From Pseudomonadota bacterium (GTDB lineage Bacteria > Pseudomonadota > Alphaproteobacteria > Acetobacterales > Acetobacteraceae), in NCBI GenBank assembly GCA_021808205.1, contig JAKBCD010000001.1, forward strand, positions 1 through 30,337: DNA of 30,337 nucleotides, written 5' to 3'. Positions within the stretch are counted from its first letter, which is position 1, and each line of letters starts with the position of its first letter. The notes beneath the pieces are model-generated. The model worked only from the letters and a program-made list of their open reading frames with translations. It ran no database searches and was not told the origin of the DNA. A program made the translations under genes and the position numbers. Positions 20,900 to 30,337 of the stretch are shown here, piece by piece.

Positions 20900-22302
20900 T
20901 ACACAAGCTCCCGAACATCGGTGAGAACGCCGGTGACGGCGGCGGCGGCGGCCATGGCGGGGGAGAGCAGGTGCGTGCGCCCGCCCGGCCCCTGGCGGCC
21001 CTCAAAATTGCGGTTGGAGGTGCTGGCGCAACGCTGCCCCGGTGTCAGCTTGTCCGGGTTCATGCCAAGGCACATCGAGCACCCAGCCTCGCGCCACTCG
21101 AACCCCGCATCGAGAAAAATCTTCGCCAGCCCCTCGGCCTCGGCCTGTGCCTTCACCAGCCCGGAGCCCGGCACCACCAGCACCCGCACGCCCGGCGCCA
21201 CATGGCGCCCCTTGGCCACGGCGGCGGCGGCGCGCATGTCCTCGATGCGCGAATTGGTGCACGAGCCGATGAACACAACGTCCACCTTGGTGCCGGCAAT
21301 CTTCTGGCCCGGCTGCAAATCCATGTAGCGCAGCATCTGTTGCAGCTGCGCGCGGCGCGCCTCGTCCGGCTCGGCCTGCGGGTCGGGCACCGTGCCGGTA
21401 ATGGGGATCACCGCCTCCGGGCTGGTCCCCCATGTCACCTGCGGCGCAATCTGCGCGGCATCCAGCACCACCACCTTGTCGTACTGCGCGCCTGCATCGC
21501 TCGGCAGCGTCTTCCAATAGGCCACGGCCTTCTCGAAATCCGCGCCCTTGGGCGCATATGGGCGGCCTTTGATGTATTCAAACGTCGTCTCATCCGGCGC
21601 GATCAGCCCGGCGCGCGCCCCCGCCTCGATGCTCATGTTGCAAACGGTCAGCCGCCCGGCCATGTCCAACGCCCGTATCGCCTCGCCGCCGAACTCGATC
21701 ACATGCCCGGTGCCGCCCGCGGTGCCGATCTTGCCGATAACCGCCAGCACAATGTCCTTGCCCGTGCAGCCGGGGGGCAGCACGCCATCCACCCGCACCA
21801 GCATGTTTTTGGCCGGCTTTTGCAGCAGCGTCTGCGTCGCCAGCACATGTTCCACCTCGGAGGTGCCGATGCCAAACGCCAGCGCTCCCAGCGCGCCATG
21901 CGTGCTGGTGTGCGAATCGCCGCAAACAATGGTGAAGCCGGGCAGTGAAATCCCCTGTTCCGGGCCGATCACATGCACAATCCCCTGGCGCGCGTCGTTC
22001 ACCGGAAAATAAGGCACCCCGAACGCCGCGACATTCGCCTCCAGCGTCTCGATCTGTAATTTGCTCTCCGGCTCGTTGATGCCGTTCAGCCGGTCCGCAT
22101 CAGTGGGGATATTATGGTCCACCACCGCGATCGTCTCATCCACCCGCCGCACCTTGCGCCCGGCCAGCCGTAACCCCTCGAACGCCTGCGGCGAAGTCAC
22201 CTCATGCACCAGGTGCCGGTCGATATAGAGAACGCACGTGCCGTCCTCCAACCGGTCCACCACATGCGCATCCCAAATCTTGTCGAATAAAGTCCGTGGC
22301 AT
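20899..22302 (-). CDS. leuC: 3-isopropylmalate dehydratase, large subunit
   Basis: LeuC is the 4Fe-4S aconitase-type subunit of isopropylmalate isomerase. The 467-residue product begins [15 protein letters not shown], as usual. It shows [13 protein letters not shown], the cluster Cys in [10 protein letters not shown] (about residue 347) and the Cys pair [11 protein letters not shown] (about 407-410). An AGGAGG ribosome site lies about ten bases before the ATG. It is the first gene of leuCDB, and the upstream gap back to rplS is about 240 bases. No leader peptide rich in Leu codons is obvious. Confidence 0.97.
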   Translation of the reverse strand: MPRTLFDKIWDAHVVDRLEDGTCVLYIDRHLVHEVTSPQAFEGLRLAGRKVRRVDETIAVVDHNIPTDADRLNGINEPESKLQIETLEANVAAFGVPYFPVNDARQGIVHVIGPEQGISLPGFTIVCGDSHTSTHGALGALAFGIGTSEVEHVLATQTLLQKPAKNMLVRVDGVLPPGCTGKDIVLAVIGKIGTAGGTGHVIEFGGEAIRALDMAGRLTVCNMSIEAGARAGLIAPDETTFEYIKGRPYAPKGADFEKAVAYWKTLPSDAGAQYDKVVVLDAAQIAPQVTWGTSPEAVIPITGTVPDPQAEPDEARRAQLQQMLRYMDLQPGQKIAGTKVDVVFIGSCTNSRIEDMRAAAAVAKGRHVAPGVRVLVVPGSGLVKAQAEAEGLAKIFLDAGFEWREAGCSMCLGMNPDKLTPGQRCASTSNRNFEGRQGPGGRTHLLSPAMAAAAAVTGVLTDVRELV

Positions 22303-22541
22303 CCTAGCTGGTCCTCCTGATTAAGAGGGCCAGGGAGCTGCGCCCCCTGCTCCCCGCCAAAGGCTGGCCTTTGGACTCCATTGGTTATTTAAGAGTTTAG
22401 GGAGGGAGGTGTAAGATGCAAAACCGGTCATCGGGTATGCCTCCCGCCCGTGCCGCGCCGCACCTCTCTCCGCCTCAAGCCTGACCGCTGGAAGGTGAGG
22501 GGGGTATCGGAAGGTGAGGGGGCATCGCCCCCTCGGTTGCC
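22303..22541 (-). terminator. rplS-leuC gap with terminator-like hairpins
   Basis: The strongest hairpin is GAGGGGGC/GCCCCCTC (22516-22523 with 22527-22534), eight bases past the rplS stop. It probably ends the ffh-rplS operon, though no T run follows on the minus strand. A second stem CCAAAGG/CCTTTGG with a four-base loop lies near 22350-22370, closer to leuC, and could belong to the leuC leader. An AT-rich patch (TTATTTAAGAGTTTA on the plus strand, near 22384) is the best place for a leuC promoter. No gene is seen in the gap. Confidence 0.5.
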
Positions 22542-22925
22542 TTATTCCGCGGGCGCGGCTTCGACCTCGCGAGCCTTCTCCGCGATACGGGCGGACTTAC
22601 CGCGGCGGCCGCGCAGATAATACAGCTTGGCGCGGCGCACATCGCCCCGGCGCATCACGTGGATTTCCGAGATGGTCGGCGCATAGAGCTGGAAGATACG
22701 CTCCACGCCCTCGCCGTAGGAGATTTTCCGCACGGTGAAGGAGGAGTTGATGCCGCGGTTGGAGCGGGCGATGCAGACGCCCTCGAAGGCCTGCACGCGC
22801 GAGCGCTCGCCTTCCTTCACGTTAACGCTGACACGCACGGTATCGCCCGGGGCGAATGCCGGGATGGTCTTCCCCTCGGTGAGCTTGGCGATCTGTTCGG
22901 CGTCGATGGTCTGGAGAATGTTCAT
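22542..22925 (-). CDS. rplS: 50S ribosomal protein L19
   Basis: L19 sits at the 30S-50S interface. The 127-residue product has the family core: [57 protein letters not shown] and [20 protein letters not shown]. The tail is an Ala/Glu-rich extension common in alphaproteobacteria. It follows trmD by 27 bases and closes the conserved ffh-rpsP-rimM-trmD-rplS cluster. Confidence 0.98.
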   Translation of the reverse strand: MNILQTIDAEQIAKLTEGKTIPAFAPGDTVRVSVNVKEGERSRVQAFEGVCIARSNRGINSSFTVRKISYGEGVERIFQLYAPTISEIHVMRRGDVRRAKLYYLRGRRGKSARIAEKAREVEAAPAE

Positions 22926-22952
22926 GGTCGAGGTCCTTTTCGAAAGCGGTGT

Positions 22953-23654
22953 TTAGGGTGCCTGGGCACCAGATGCAATGTATTGGTTGTAAAGGTCCGG
23001 TCTGCGGGTTTTGGTGGTTTGGCGGGCTTCGTCCAGCCGCCATGCGGCGATGGCGGCATGGTTGCCTGAGGTCAGCACCTCCGGCACGGCGCGCTGCGCC
23101 CACACGGCCGGGCGGGTGTAATGCGGATATTCCAGCAGCGGCGCGGAGAAGCTTTCCTCCACGGCGCTGTCCGCCGCGCCCATCACCCCGGGCAGCAGCC
23201 GCACCACCGCGTCGAGCAGCACCAGCGCCGCGATCTCCCCGCCCGAGAGGATATAGTCCCCGATGGAAACCTCCTCCGCGCGTCGGGCTTCTATCACCCG
23301 CTGGTCAATCCCCTCGAAGCGCCCGCAGAGCAGGATAACGCCCGGCCCCTCGGCCAGCTCGCGCACCCGTTTCTGCGTCAGCGGCGCGCCGCGCGGTGTC
23401 AGCACGATGAGCGGACGTTCATCAGCCACCGCGCCGATGGCCGCGTCCAGCACGTCCGGCCGCATCACCATCCCGGCCCCGCCGCCAAAGGGCGTGTCAT
23501 CCACGCTGCGGTGGCGGCCCAGCCCAAAGCCACGAATATCCGTGGCCTTCAGGCTCCAGCTGCCCGCCTCCATCGCCTTGCCTGCCAGGGATTCACCCAG
23601 CGGCCCCGGAAACATGGACGGGAAAATGGTGAGCACATCGGCGCGCCAGCTCAT
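22953..23654 (-). CDS. trmD: tRNA (guanine-N1-)-methyltransferase
   Basis: TrmD methylates G37 next to the anticodon of tRNAs that read CNN codons, preventing frameshifts. The 233-residue protein opens with [17 protein letters not shown], carries [18 protein letters not shown] near 55-70 and has the trefoil-knot SAM site [12 protein letters not shown] and [19 protein letters not shown]. Its ATG overlaps the rimM stop by four bases, so the two are coupled. Length and motifs are normal. Confidence 0.98.
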   Translation of the reverse strand: MSWRADVLTIFPSMFPGPLGESLAGKAMEAGSWSLKATDIRGFGLGRHRSVDDTPFGGGAGMVMRPDVLDAAIGAVADERPLIVLTPRGAPLTQKRVRELAEGPGVILLCGRFEGIDQRVIEARRAEEVSIGDYILSGGEIAALVLLDAVVRLLPGVMGAADSAVEESFSAPLLEYPHYTRPAVWAQRAVPEVLTSGNHAAIAAWRLDEARQTTKTRRPDLYNQYIASGAQAP

Positions 23655-24160
23655 GAGGGCACCACGACTTCAACCGGGGGCACCACGGTCACATGTCCGG
23701 CGGCGATATCCACCACCGGCACGGCCGCGCGGGTAAAGGGCACCAGCAGCGCGCCCGGAGAAATCTCCAGGCTCGGGCCGCCGCCATAGTCATGCACGGC
23801 GGTGATGCTGCCGATCTCCACCCCCGCCTCGTCACGGGCCTTCAGGCCGATAAGGTCGGTGAGGTAGAATTCCTCTTCCTCAAGCGGCGGCAATGCCTCG
23901 CGTGGCGCGAACAACTCGGTATTGGTGAGCGTTTCCGCCTCGTTACGGCTGGTGATCGCGCGGTTGCCCCCGGGTGTGACCTCGCTCAGCTGCGCGACAT
24001 TGTCGTGCATCCATTCAAGCTGGAACCGGCGCCCGGTGTGGTCGCTCAGCGGATATTCCGCCAGCGCCTCCTGGTCTTCGGCATAGCAGTTGACGCGCAG
24101 AAGCCCCCGCACGCCATGCGGCTTGCCGATCACGCCCATCAGGATCAACCGCTGGCTCAC
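23651..24160 (-). CDS. rimM: 16S rRNA processing protein RimM
   Basis: RimM helps assemble the 30S head and binds S19. The 169-residue product has the N-terminal RimM domain, starting [19 protein letters not shown], and a C-terminal PRC-barrel ([20 protein letters not shown], then [20 protein letters not shown]). It overlaps trmD by four bases and lies 15 bases after rpsP. Normal for the family. Confidence 0.96.
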   Translation of the reverse strand: MSQRLILMGVIGKPHGVRGLLRVNCYAEDQEALAEYPLSDHTGRRFQLEWMHDNVAQLSEVTPGGNRAITSRNEAETLTNTELFAPREALPPLEEEEFYLTDLIGLKARDEAGVEIGSITAVHDYGGGPSLEISPGALLVPFTRAAVPVVDIAAGHVTVVPPVEVVVPS

Positions 24161-24175
24161 CTAACCCCCGTTGCC

Positions 24176-24517
24176 TTAAGCGGCGGCCTTCGCGCGCGCG
24201 GCCGCGCGTTCCTGCGCCTTCTTCTTCGGCGCGGACTGCTTGGGCTGTTCCGGATACACCGGCATCGCGATCAGCCCGGCCTTGCCGAGGAACTTGGCGA
24301 CGCGCTCGGTCGGCTGCGCGCCATTGGCGATCCAATGGGTCAGGCGCTCGCTCACCAGTGTCACCCGCTCGGCATGTTCGGCCGGCAGCATCGGGTTATA
24401 GGTGCCCACGCGCTCAATGAACTTGCCATCGCGCGGGCTGTTCGCATCGGCGATCACGATATGGTAGAACGGGCGTTTCTTGGCGCCGGCGCGCGAGAGA
24501 CGGATTTTAACAGACAT
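24176..24517 (-). CDS. rpsP: 30S ribosomal protein S16
   Basis: S16 stabilises the 30S body. The start [20 protein letters not shown], the [20 protein letters not shown] segment and the [20 protein letters not shown] segment are diagnostic. At 113 residues it has the alphaproteobacterial tail rich in Lys and Ala ([20 protein letters not shown]). It lies 30 bases after ffh, with a ribosome site GAGGAG before the ATG. Confidence 0.98.
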   Translation of the reverse strand: MSVKIRLSRAGAKKRPFYHIVIADANSPRDGKFIERVGTYNPMLPAEHAERVTLVSERLTHWIANGAQPTERVAKFLGKAGLIAMPVYPEQPKQSAPKKKAQERAAARAKAAA

Positions 24518-24547
24518 GGCAACTCCTCAAGGTTAAACGGTAAAACT

Positions 24548-25921
24548 TCAAAACGGACGGCGGCCGCCCTTGGCCTGGCCCATGGCGGCCTGCATCTGGC
24601 GCATCATCGCCTCCTGGCCACCGGCTTTATTCATGCGTTTCATCATGGTGGACATGTCATCAAACTGCTTCAGCAGCTTGTTGACCTCCTGCACCGACGT
24701 GCCAGACCCCGCCGCCACCCGCTTCTTGCGGCTGGCCTTCAGCAGGTCCGGGTTGCGGCGCTCGGCCTTGGTCATCGAGCTGATGATCGCCGCCTGGCGC
24801 TTGAACATGGTGGTATCGAGATTCGCATCCTCGATCTGTTTCTTGATCTTGCCGACACCCGGCAGCATGCCCAGAATCCCCGACAGCGACCCCATCTTGG
24901 CAATCTGCTTCAGCTGCGATGCGTAATCGTCAAGGTCGAACTTGCCCTTGGCCATGCGCTTGGCGAGCTTTTCGGCCTCCGCCTGGTCGATAGTCTGCGC
25001 CGCCCGCTCCACCAGGCCGACGATATCGCCCATGCCGAGAATTCGCCCGGCAATCCGCTCGGGGTTGAATTCATCCAGCGCATCCAGCTTCTCGCCGGTG
25101 CCCGCGAGCTTGATCGGCGCGCCGGTCACCGCGCGCATCGAGAGCGCCGCGCCGCCGCGCGCATCGCCGTCCAGCCGGGTCATCACGATGCCGGTAATCC
25201 CCAGCGCCTGATTAAAGGCGGTGGCGGTGGTCACCGCGTCCTGGCCGGTCATGGCGTCGACCACCAGCAGAGTCTCCACCGGATTCACGGCGAAGCGGAT
25301 GGATTTCACCTCCTCCATCAGCGCCGCGTCGATCGAGAGCCGCCCCGCGGTGTCCAGAATCACCACGTCGAACACTTCGCGCCGCGCCACATCCATGGCC
25401 CGCTGCGCGATCTGCAACGGGCTCTGCCCGGCGATAATCGGCAGGCTCGCCACCTCGGCGCGCTGCGCCAACTGCTCCAGCTGCAACTGCGCCGCCGGGC
25501 GCTGCGTATCCAGGCTCGCCAGCAGCACCTTCTTGCGCTCGCGCGTGCGCAGCCGCAGCGCCAGCTTGCCCGAGGTGGTGGTCTTGCCCGAACCCTGCAA
25601 ACCAACCATGAGGATGGGAATAGGCGAGGGGGCCAGCAGATTAACCGGCACCACCGCGCCGCCGAGCGCCTCGATCAGCGCATCGTTGACGATTTTGACA
25701 ACCATCTGCCCCGGTGAGACCGAGCGCAGCACTTCCGCGCCCACGGCCTTTTCCTTCACCGTGGCGATGAAATCCTTCACCACCGGCAGCGCGACGTCAG
25801 CATCCAGCAGCGCCAGGCGGATCTCCCGCAGCGCCTCGCTCACATCCGCCTCCGACAAGCTCCCCCGTCGGCGGAGCCGGTCAAAAACCTCACCTAATTT
25901 GCCCGACAGGCTGTCGAACAT
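24548..25921 (-). CDS. ffh: Signal recognition particle protein Ffh
   Basis: Ffh is the SRP GTPase that binds signal sequences of nascent inner-membrane proteins and delivers them through FtsY. The 457-residue protein has the N domain (MFDSLSGKLGEVFDRLRRRG) and the G domain with GLQGSGKTTTSGKLA (P loop), DTQRPAA, LDTAGRLS, TRLDGDARGG and GTGEKLDALDEF. The Met-rich M domain covers about residues 300-457 (GMLPGVGKIKKQ, MTKAERRNPDLL, MMRQMQAAMGQ). It is the first gene of the conserved cluster. The gap to the upstream metalloprotease gene is about 100 bases. Confidence 0.98.
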   Translation of the reverse strand: MFDSLSGKLGEVFDRLRRRGSLSEADVSEALREIRLALLDADVALPVVKDFIATVKEKAVGAEVLRSVSPGQMVVKIVNDALIEALGGAVVPVNLLAPSPIPILMVGLQGSGKTTTSGKLALRLRTRERKKVLLASLDTQRPAAQLQLEQLAQRAEVASLPIIAGQSPLQIAQRAMDVARREVFDVVILDTAGRLSIDAALMEEVKSIRFAVNPVETLLVVDAMTGQDAVTTATAFNQALGITGIVMTRLDGDARGGAALSMRAVTGAPIKLAGTGEKLDALDEFNPERIAGRILGMGDIVGLVERAAQTIDQAEAEKLAKRMAKGKFDLDDYASQLKQIAKMGSLSGILGMLPGVGKIKKQIEDANLDTTMFKRQAAIISSMTKAERRNPDLLKASRKKRVAAGSGTSVQEVNKLLKQFDDMSTMMKRMNKAGGQEAMMRQMQAAMGQAKGGRRPF

Positions 25922-26018
25922 GCTCTACCACCCTCACAACGCAAAACGCGCCGTGGTGCGAACCCTCGCAGCACGGCGGACGAATATATTTTCCGTTTGG
26001 ACCGCGGGGGCGGCAGAG

Positions 26019-27638
26019 TCAAGCCACCCGCGCCACATCACCCCCAACCCCCACTTCCGCCCCATCCAGCGCCCGGCGTACCGAGATTTCACCCCGCGCC
26101 CCCGCCGGAATCGCCACCGCGAAGCCGCAGCACCCGCTGCCCAGCCCCGCCGCCCGCAAATCCGCCCGGTAGCCGTTGGCCAGCACCCGCGCCACCACCT
26201 CGGCCCCGGCGAAAACCAGCAGCTCCACCGGCACCTCAGGGCACGCCGCGCACAGCGCCCAGCCCGCGCAAACCTCCGGCCCCGCCACCTCCAGTTCGCC
26301 GCGCAACGCCCCCGCCATTTCCGTCACCGGCGCAATCCCCGCCCGCAGGTTCACCCTGGCCTGCGCCTCGCGCAGCAAGAAACCATCCTCCAGCCGCGCC
26401 ACACAGGCCACCGGCGCCGCCTGCTCGCCCGGATACAGCGCCTGAAACGTCTCCGCGTTATGGAATTTCCGCCGCTCCCCAATGTCGAGATAGCTCTCCG
26501 CCGGGCAGTTCTCCGCGAACACCACATCATGCGCCGCCAGCTCAAGGTGGTAGTAGCTCACGCCCTCCACGCTCTCGGCCTGGGTCACGCTCACGCCGTT
26601 CACCAGCCGCCATGCCGGCGCCAGCCCGCCCGCGGCCAGCACGCCATGCCCTGGCGAAACCCGCAAATCCCGCGCCGGCACGCCATCCCCCAGCGCCCCA
26701 GCCTTGATGCAAACCGGCAGCATCAGGTGGTTGCCGCGCAGGAATCGCCCATCATAATGGCTGATCCCGATCCACCTAACCCGCTGGCGGCCCTGAAAAA
26801 GGGTCAGCACCTCATCACCGATCGCCAGCCGCTCCACCGCCACCTCGCCCTCCGGCGTGGCGATGCGCGTCCCCGCCATGAAGCACAGCACATTGAACCC
26901 CAGCGCGCTCATCAGCGTCATGTCAGCCGATGAGATGGTGTTCAGCACGCCCGGCATCGCATAGGCGTCGAAGGCGTCATTCACCGCGTTGGACGCCCAA
27001 TCCGACAGATCAGAGCTGGAGGAGAGCGTATCCACCGCCGTGGTGCCGCCGTCGATCGAGATATATGTCAGGTTCGCCCCGTTGGTCTGCAACGTCCCCG
27101 GCGAGGCATATTTGTACAGATCCATGATGAATTGCGGCTGCCCGGAATTCGAGTCGATTCGCCCCAGCGCATGCGTCAGCTCATGCTCCGCGATCCCGAC
27201 GAAGTCATACTGGTTGGCCGGCACGCTGGTCCCGGTGGTGCTGAAATCGAGCACCGTCCCCGACGAGCCGAAGGTGACGGAGCCATCGGCGCCCGCCCCG
27301 GCGGAGCCCGTCATCAGCCCCAGCGCCTCGGCCTGCGCATCCGAGACCCACAAATACCCCGTCCCGGTCGGGTCCACGCTCGGCAGGTTGGCCGCGGCCT
27401 CTATGCCCGCGGGCGTCGAGGCGTGGGCCTTCAGCGCGGCGACAACGGTGGCGTAGCTGTATTGCCCCATGTTCGGCCCGCCCTCGCCGAACACGGTGTC
27501 GTTCCACGAGACCGAAATGCTGACAGTCACGGGGTCGGTTATCAGCTTGTCGAGCTGGCTGGCCGCATAGTCCATCGCCGTGACAAAGCCGCTGGGCGCC
27601 AAGCTAGTGCTGCCATCAAAAACGAGCTGAATATCCAT
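26019..27638 (-). CDS. Metalloprotease-like domain fused to a Hint domain
   Basis: This 539-residue protein has two parts. Residues 1-245 resemble bacterial NF038122-type metalloproteases: an early IQLVFDGS strand, a middle rich in Gly and Ser, and a zinc site HELTHALGRID (His152, Glu153, His156, Gly159, Asp162), the extended HExxHxxGxxD of metzincin-like enzymes. From about 250, a Hint_2 (hedgehog/intein) domain follows: LCFMAGTRIATPEGEVAVERL with Cys252 in the nucleophile place, and VSPGHGVL with His331. No signal peptide is seen, so export by a type I-like or other route is possible. Hint_2 proteins are common in Acetobacteraceae. Whether this one self-cleaves after residue 251 cannot be told from sequence. 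It is encoded between the helicase gene and ffh. Confidence 0.8.
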   Translation of the reverse strand: MDIQLVFDGSTSLAPSGFVTAMDYAASQLDKLITDPVTVSISVSWNDTVFGEGGPNMGQYSYATVVAALKAHASTPAGIEAAANLPSVDPTGTGYLWVSDAQAEALGLMTGSAGAGADGSVTFGSSGTVLDFSTTGTSVPANQYDFVGIAEHELTHALGRIDSNSGQPQFIMDLYKYASPGTLQTNGANLTYISIDGGTTAVDTLSSSSDLSDWASNAVNDAFDAYAMPGVLNTISSADMTLMSALGFNVLCFMAGTRIATPEGEVAVERLAIGDEVLTLFQGRQRVRWIGISHYDGRFLRGNHLMLPVCIKAGALGDGVPARDLRVSPGHGVLAAGGLAPAWRLVNGVSVTQAESVEGVSYYHLELAAHDVVFAENCPAESYLDIGERRKFHNAETFQALYPGEQAAPVACVARLEDGFLLREAQARVNLRAGIAPVTEMAGALRGELEVAGPEVCAGWALCAACPEVPVELLVFAGAEVVARVLANGYRADLRAAGLGSGCCGFAVAIPAGARGEISVRRALDGAEVGVGGDVARVA

Positions 27639-27725
27639 TGGCCGGCCTTATGCATCCGTTCTCGTTAAGGTTGTGCTACGGCTGCCCTGTTTTTAGCAAC
27701 AAGCGCGCGCGCCGGAAAAGCAATT

Positions 27726-30337
27726 TCACGCCCCCCGCTCCAAAAACCGCCTTATCCCCGCCACCGCCTCGGCCAGGCCGGAGCGGATCACCGGCGCCCC
27801 CTCGGGGAAGGCGCTCAGCAGCCGCGAGGGCATCTGCCGGTCCAGCAGCACGAACACGCCCCGGTCATCGGCCCGGCGGATCAGCCGCCCGAACGCCTGG
27901 CGCAGCCTCAAGCGCACAATCGCATCGTCATATTCCTTGGGCGCCCCGCCGGAGAGATGCGTGCGCCGCGTGCGGTGCAGAATATCCGGGCGCGGCCATG
28001 GTGTGCGCTCAAACACCACCAGCCGCAGCGCATTGCCGGGAATATCCACGCCATCGCGCATCGCATCGGTGCCGAGCAGGCAGGCATGCTCCTCGGCGCG
28101 GAAAATATCCACCAGCGTGGCATTGTCCATCGCGTCCACATGCTGGGCGTAGAGCGCGATTCCCGCCTCCTCCAGCGGCTTGGCGATGCGCGCCTGCACC
28201 GCGCGCAGCCGCGAAATGGCGGTGAACAACCCAAGCCCGCCGCCGCCCGCCGCCTGAAACAGCGCCTGATACGCCCCGGCCAGCGCCCCCATGTCCTGCG
28301 TGTTCACATCCGTGATCAGCGCGATGCGCGTGCGCTGCGCATAGTCAAACGGTGAGTCGAACGCCGCGCGGATGGCCGGCGTCGCCAGATGCGCCGCCCC
28401 CGTGCGCGCCTCGGCACCCTCCCAGGCGGTTTCGTTGTCCGCCCCGTCGCGCAGCGTGGCGGAGGTGATGAGCATGCCATGCGCCGGGCGCGCGATGGTC
28501 TCGATGAACGCCTCCGTCGGGTCCAGCAGATGCGAGAGCAGCAGCACGTCGCGGTCTGTGCCCGCCTCGCGGTCCAGCCGCAAAAACTCTATCCGCCCCG
28601 GCCGCTCGCCGGGTTTGGCCTCGCTTTCCAGCCCGTCCAATATCCGCCGCCAGGCGGTAATGCTGTCAACCGCCCGGCGCTTGATGCTGCGCGCGGTGCC
28701 CTCCAGCCGCTGGCGCGCGGTCTCCTCCAGCGTCTCCGCCTCGGCCTCCAGCCGCTCCAAAAATCGCTGGCGCAATGTCACCAGGGGCAGGCGCAGCGTC
28801 TCCAGCGCGGCCGAGAGGGTGGCCGCCACGGGCAAAATCTCCGGGTCGATCGGGTGCAGATCCACCTCGAACGCCATCGCCCCTTTAATCTCCGCCTCCG
28901 TGCCGCGCGCCAGCGCCTGCACCCGCAACGCCCGCAAAAACGCCTCCGCCGGGTTTTTGTCCGATTCCAGCTCAGGGTCCAGCCGCGTGGAGAACATCGG
29001 CGCCGGCAGCGCCCTGGCCGCCAGCAGCGCCGCGTCCAGCGCGCGCTTTATGGCATCGTCCGTGGCGGCGAAATCCTCCAGCCGCCGCGCGAGCCCGCGC
29101 GCGCGCGAGCGTGCGCCCTCCGCCCCCAGCAGCCAGCGCCGCAGCTCCGCCATCGCCGCGCCTGAAAGCTCGACCGCGAAAGCGCTGTCAGCGGCATCAA
29201 AAATATGGTGCCCCTCGTCGAACACATAGCGCGTGGGCACATAATCATCATCCAGCCCGCCCCACACCGCCTGCGCCATCACCAGCGCATGGTTGGCGAT
29301 CACCAGATCCGCCTCGCGCGCATTGCGGATCACCCGCTCGATCACGCAGGTGGAAAAATGCGGGCAGGCGGCATGGATGCACTCGCCCCGCCGGTCCGCG
29401 ATCTGCGCCAGCAGCCCATGGCCGAACAGTTCCGCGAACCAGCCCGGCAGGTCGCCACCGAACAAATCGCCATCCGCGCTCGCCATCGCCCAGCGCGCCA
29501 CCAGCCCCAGCGGCACCGCATGGCGCTCCACCCCCATCGCATCCTCAAAATTGAGCAGGCAGAGGTAATTTTCCCGCCCCTTGCGCAGCACCACCCTGGT
29601 GCCATCCGGCAGGCGTCCCGCCTCCTGCTCTATCTGGCGCTGCAAATGCCGCGTGAAGGTGGAAACCCATACCGCGCCCTTGTTCTGCTGCGCCCACAGG
29701 CTGGCCGGGGCCAGATAGCCCAGGGTCTTGCCCGTGCCCGTGCCCGCCTCGGCCAGCACCACATGCGGCTGGCCCTCCGCCTGCCGCGGCGCAAAAGCCG
29801 CCACCGCCGCCGAGGCATAGTCCGCCTGCGCCGGGCGCTGCTCCGCCGCCGGCCCCAGCAGCGCCGCCAGCCGCGCCCGCGCCTGCCCAGATGTCACCGC
29901 GAACGCCGAGGGCGGCGGGCGCGGGGCGGATTCCTCCCATTTCGGCAGGCGCTTCCAAAGCCGCATCGCCATGCCGTCCGGCCTTGCGCCCGGTTGCCCC
30001 AGCGCCGCCAGCACATAAGGCGCCCACCCCCAGCCGGCCGCCCCCATCCGCGCCGCCAGCCCGGCCGCGTCCTGGTTCGCCGGCACATTTTTGCCCGCCG
30101 CCAGCCTGGCCAGCAGCGCCTCGGCCATCGGCGCCAGCAGCCGCGCGCCGTCCTCCAGCGTCTGGGGAACCTCCATCTCCAGCGCCCGCGCCAGCCCGGC
30201 GGGTGTGGGTGCCAAGCCGCGCGCCGGGCACACAAAGGCAAACAATTCCAACAAATCAAGCACCTGCACCGCCGGGTTGCCAAGCCGCTTCAGCGTCGCC
30301 GGCCCATGCACCAGCAGCGGCGCCCGGCCGCCGAGCT
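27726..30337 (-). CDS. DinG/XPD-like ATP-dependent DNA helicase (5' end outside window)
   Basis: This is a superfamily 2 Fe-S helicase of the DinG/YoaA type, which unwinds 5'-tailed DNA, R-loops and forks during repair. The frame is open to the window edge. The segment LGGRAPLLVHGPATLKRLG at the edge is family-like, so the true start lies beyond and at least 870 residues are present. Visible motifs are Walker A AEAGTGTGKTLGY, a Cys set for a 4Fe-4S cluster (NYLCLLNF, then GECIHAACPHFSTC), the DEAH-type box as VFDEGHHIF, motif III LITSATL and motif VI LRLRQAFGRLIRRADDRG. The extended N-terminal part before Walker A is typical of the alphaproteobacterial form. Core gene with no defect seen. Confidence 0.9.
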   Translation of the reverse strand, partial: LGGRAPLLVHGPATLKRLGNPAVQVLDLLELFAFVCPARGLAPTPAGLARALEMEVPQTLEDGARLLAPMAEALLARLAAGKNVPANQDAAGLAARMGAAGWGWAPYVLAALGQPGARPDGMAMRLWKRLPKWEESAPRPPPSAFAVTSGQARARLAALLGPAAEQRPAQADYASAAVAAFAPRQAEGQPHVVLAEAGTGTGKTLGYLAPASLWAQQNKGAVWVSTFTRHLQRQIEQEAGRLPDGTRVVLRKGRENYLCLLNFEDAMGVERHAVPLGLVARWAMASADGDLFGGDLPGWFAELFGHGLLAQIADRRGECIHAACPHFSTCVIERVIRNAREADLVIANHALVMAQAVWGGLDDDYVPTRYVFDEGHHIFDAADSAFAVELSGAAMAELRRWLLGAEGARSRARGLARRLEDFAATDDAIKRALDAALLAARALPAPMFSTRLDPELESDKNPAEAFLRALRVQALARGTEAEIKGAMAFEVDLHPIDPEILPVAATLSAALETLRLPLVTLRQRFLERLEAEAETLEETARQRLEGTARSIKRRAVDSITAWRRILDGLESEAKPGERPGRIEFLRLDREAGTDRDVLLLSHLLDPTEAFIETIARPAHGMLITSATLRDGADNETAWEGAEARTGAAHLATPAIRAAFDSPFDYAQRTRIALITDVNTQDMGALAGAYQALFQAAGGGGLGLFTAISRLRAVQARIAKPLEEAGIALYAQHVDAMDNATLVDIFRAEEHACLLGTDAMRDGVDIPGNALRLVVFERTPWPRPDILHRTRRTHLSGGAPKEYDDAIVRLRLRQAFGRLIRRADDRGVFVLLDRQMPSRLLSAFPEGAPVIRSGLAEAVAGIRRFLERGA

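Noticed and set aside
22303..22541. Leucine attenuator leader peptide before leuC
   Set aside because: Hairpins are present but no short frame with clustered Leu codons and a ribosome site was found on the minus strand.

Overview
The window reads as a stretch of a GC-rich alphaproteobacterial chromosome, most likely Rhodospirillales/Acetobacteraceae. The gene order ffh-rpsP-rimM-trmD-rplS followed by leuC-leuD-leuB, the strong G/C bias at third codon positions, and a Hint-domain protein of a type common in Acetobacteraceae all fit. The taxonomic call is an inference from layout, not from a search.

Core region (about 19.0-30.3 kb): all genes lie on the minus strand. In transcription order they are a DinG/XPD-like helicase (cut by the window end), a metalloprotease-Hint fusion, ffh, rpsP, rimM, trmD, rplS, leuC, leuD, leuB and a tRNA-Arg(ACG).

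Integrated element (1682-19088): the last 50 bases of the tRNA-Arg gene plus its flank (19039-19088) recur exactly at 1682-1731. They bracket a 17,357-base unit. A tyrosine integrase gene sits just inside the left end. The same 12-base motif (GAAGTGGTATCC) lies inside both ends and looks like integrase arm-binding sites. From left to right the element carries int, an int-coupled unknown gene, an AlpA-type excisionase/activator, a replication initiator with a 13-copy GAATCA microsatellite, and a TOPRIM primase-DnaB-type helicase. A tightly packed run of small genes follows (coiled-coil proteins, Cys-rich proteins, a KilAC protein, and an HTH protein that may be terminase-small-subunit-like). 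I see no capsid, portal, large terminase, tail or conjugation gene. This int-alpA-rep-primase plan, with no virion genes and a cargo end, resembles P4-like/PICI-type phage satellites.

Cargo half of the element (11.2-18.7 kb): a GIY-YIG nuclease, a small unknown gene, a 516-residue PIN-nuclease protein that is visibly AT-richer than its surroundings, a 1121-residue MmeI-like single-chain restriction-modification enzyme, and a small gene followed by an ImmA/IrrE-like protein with an altered zinc motif. This looks like a defence cargo bay. The PIN protein and the ImmA-like pair are the least explained parts.

Left flank (1-1681): outside the element there is a translationally coupled two-gene set, an EVE/PUA-like reader followed by an HNH nuclease. 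It looks like a split type IV (modified-DNA) restriction system. A perfect 15-bp hairpin lies downstream of it.
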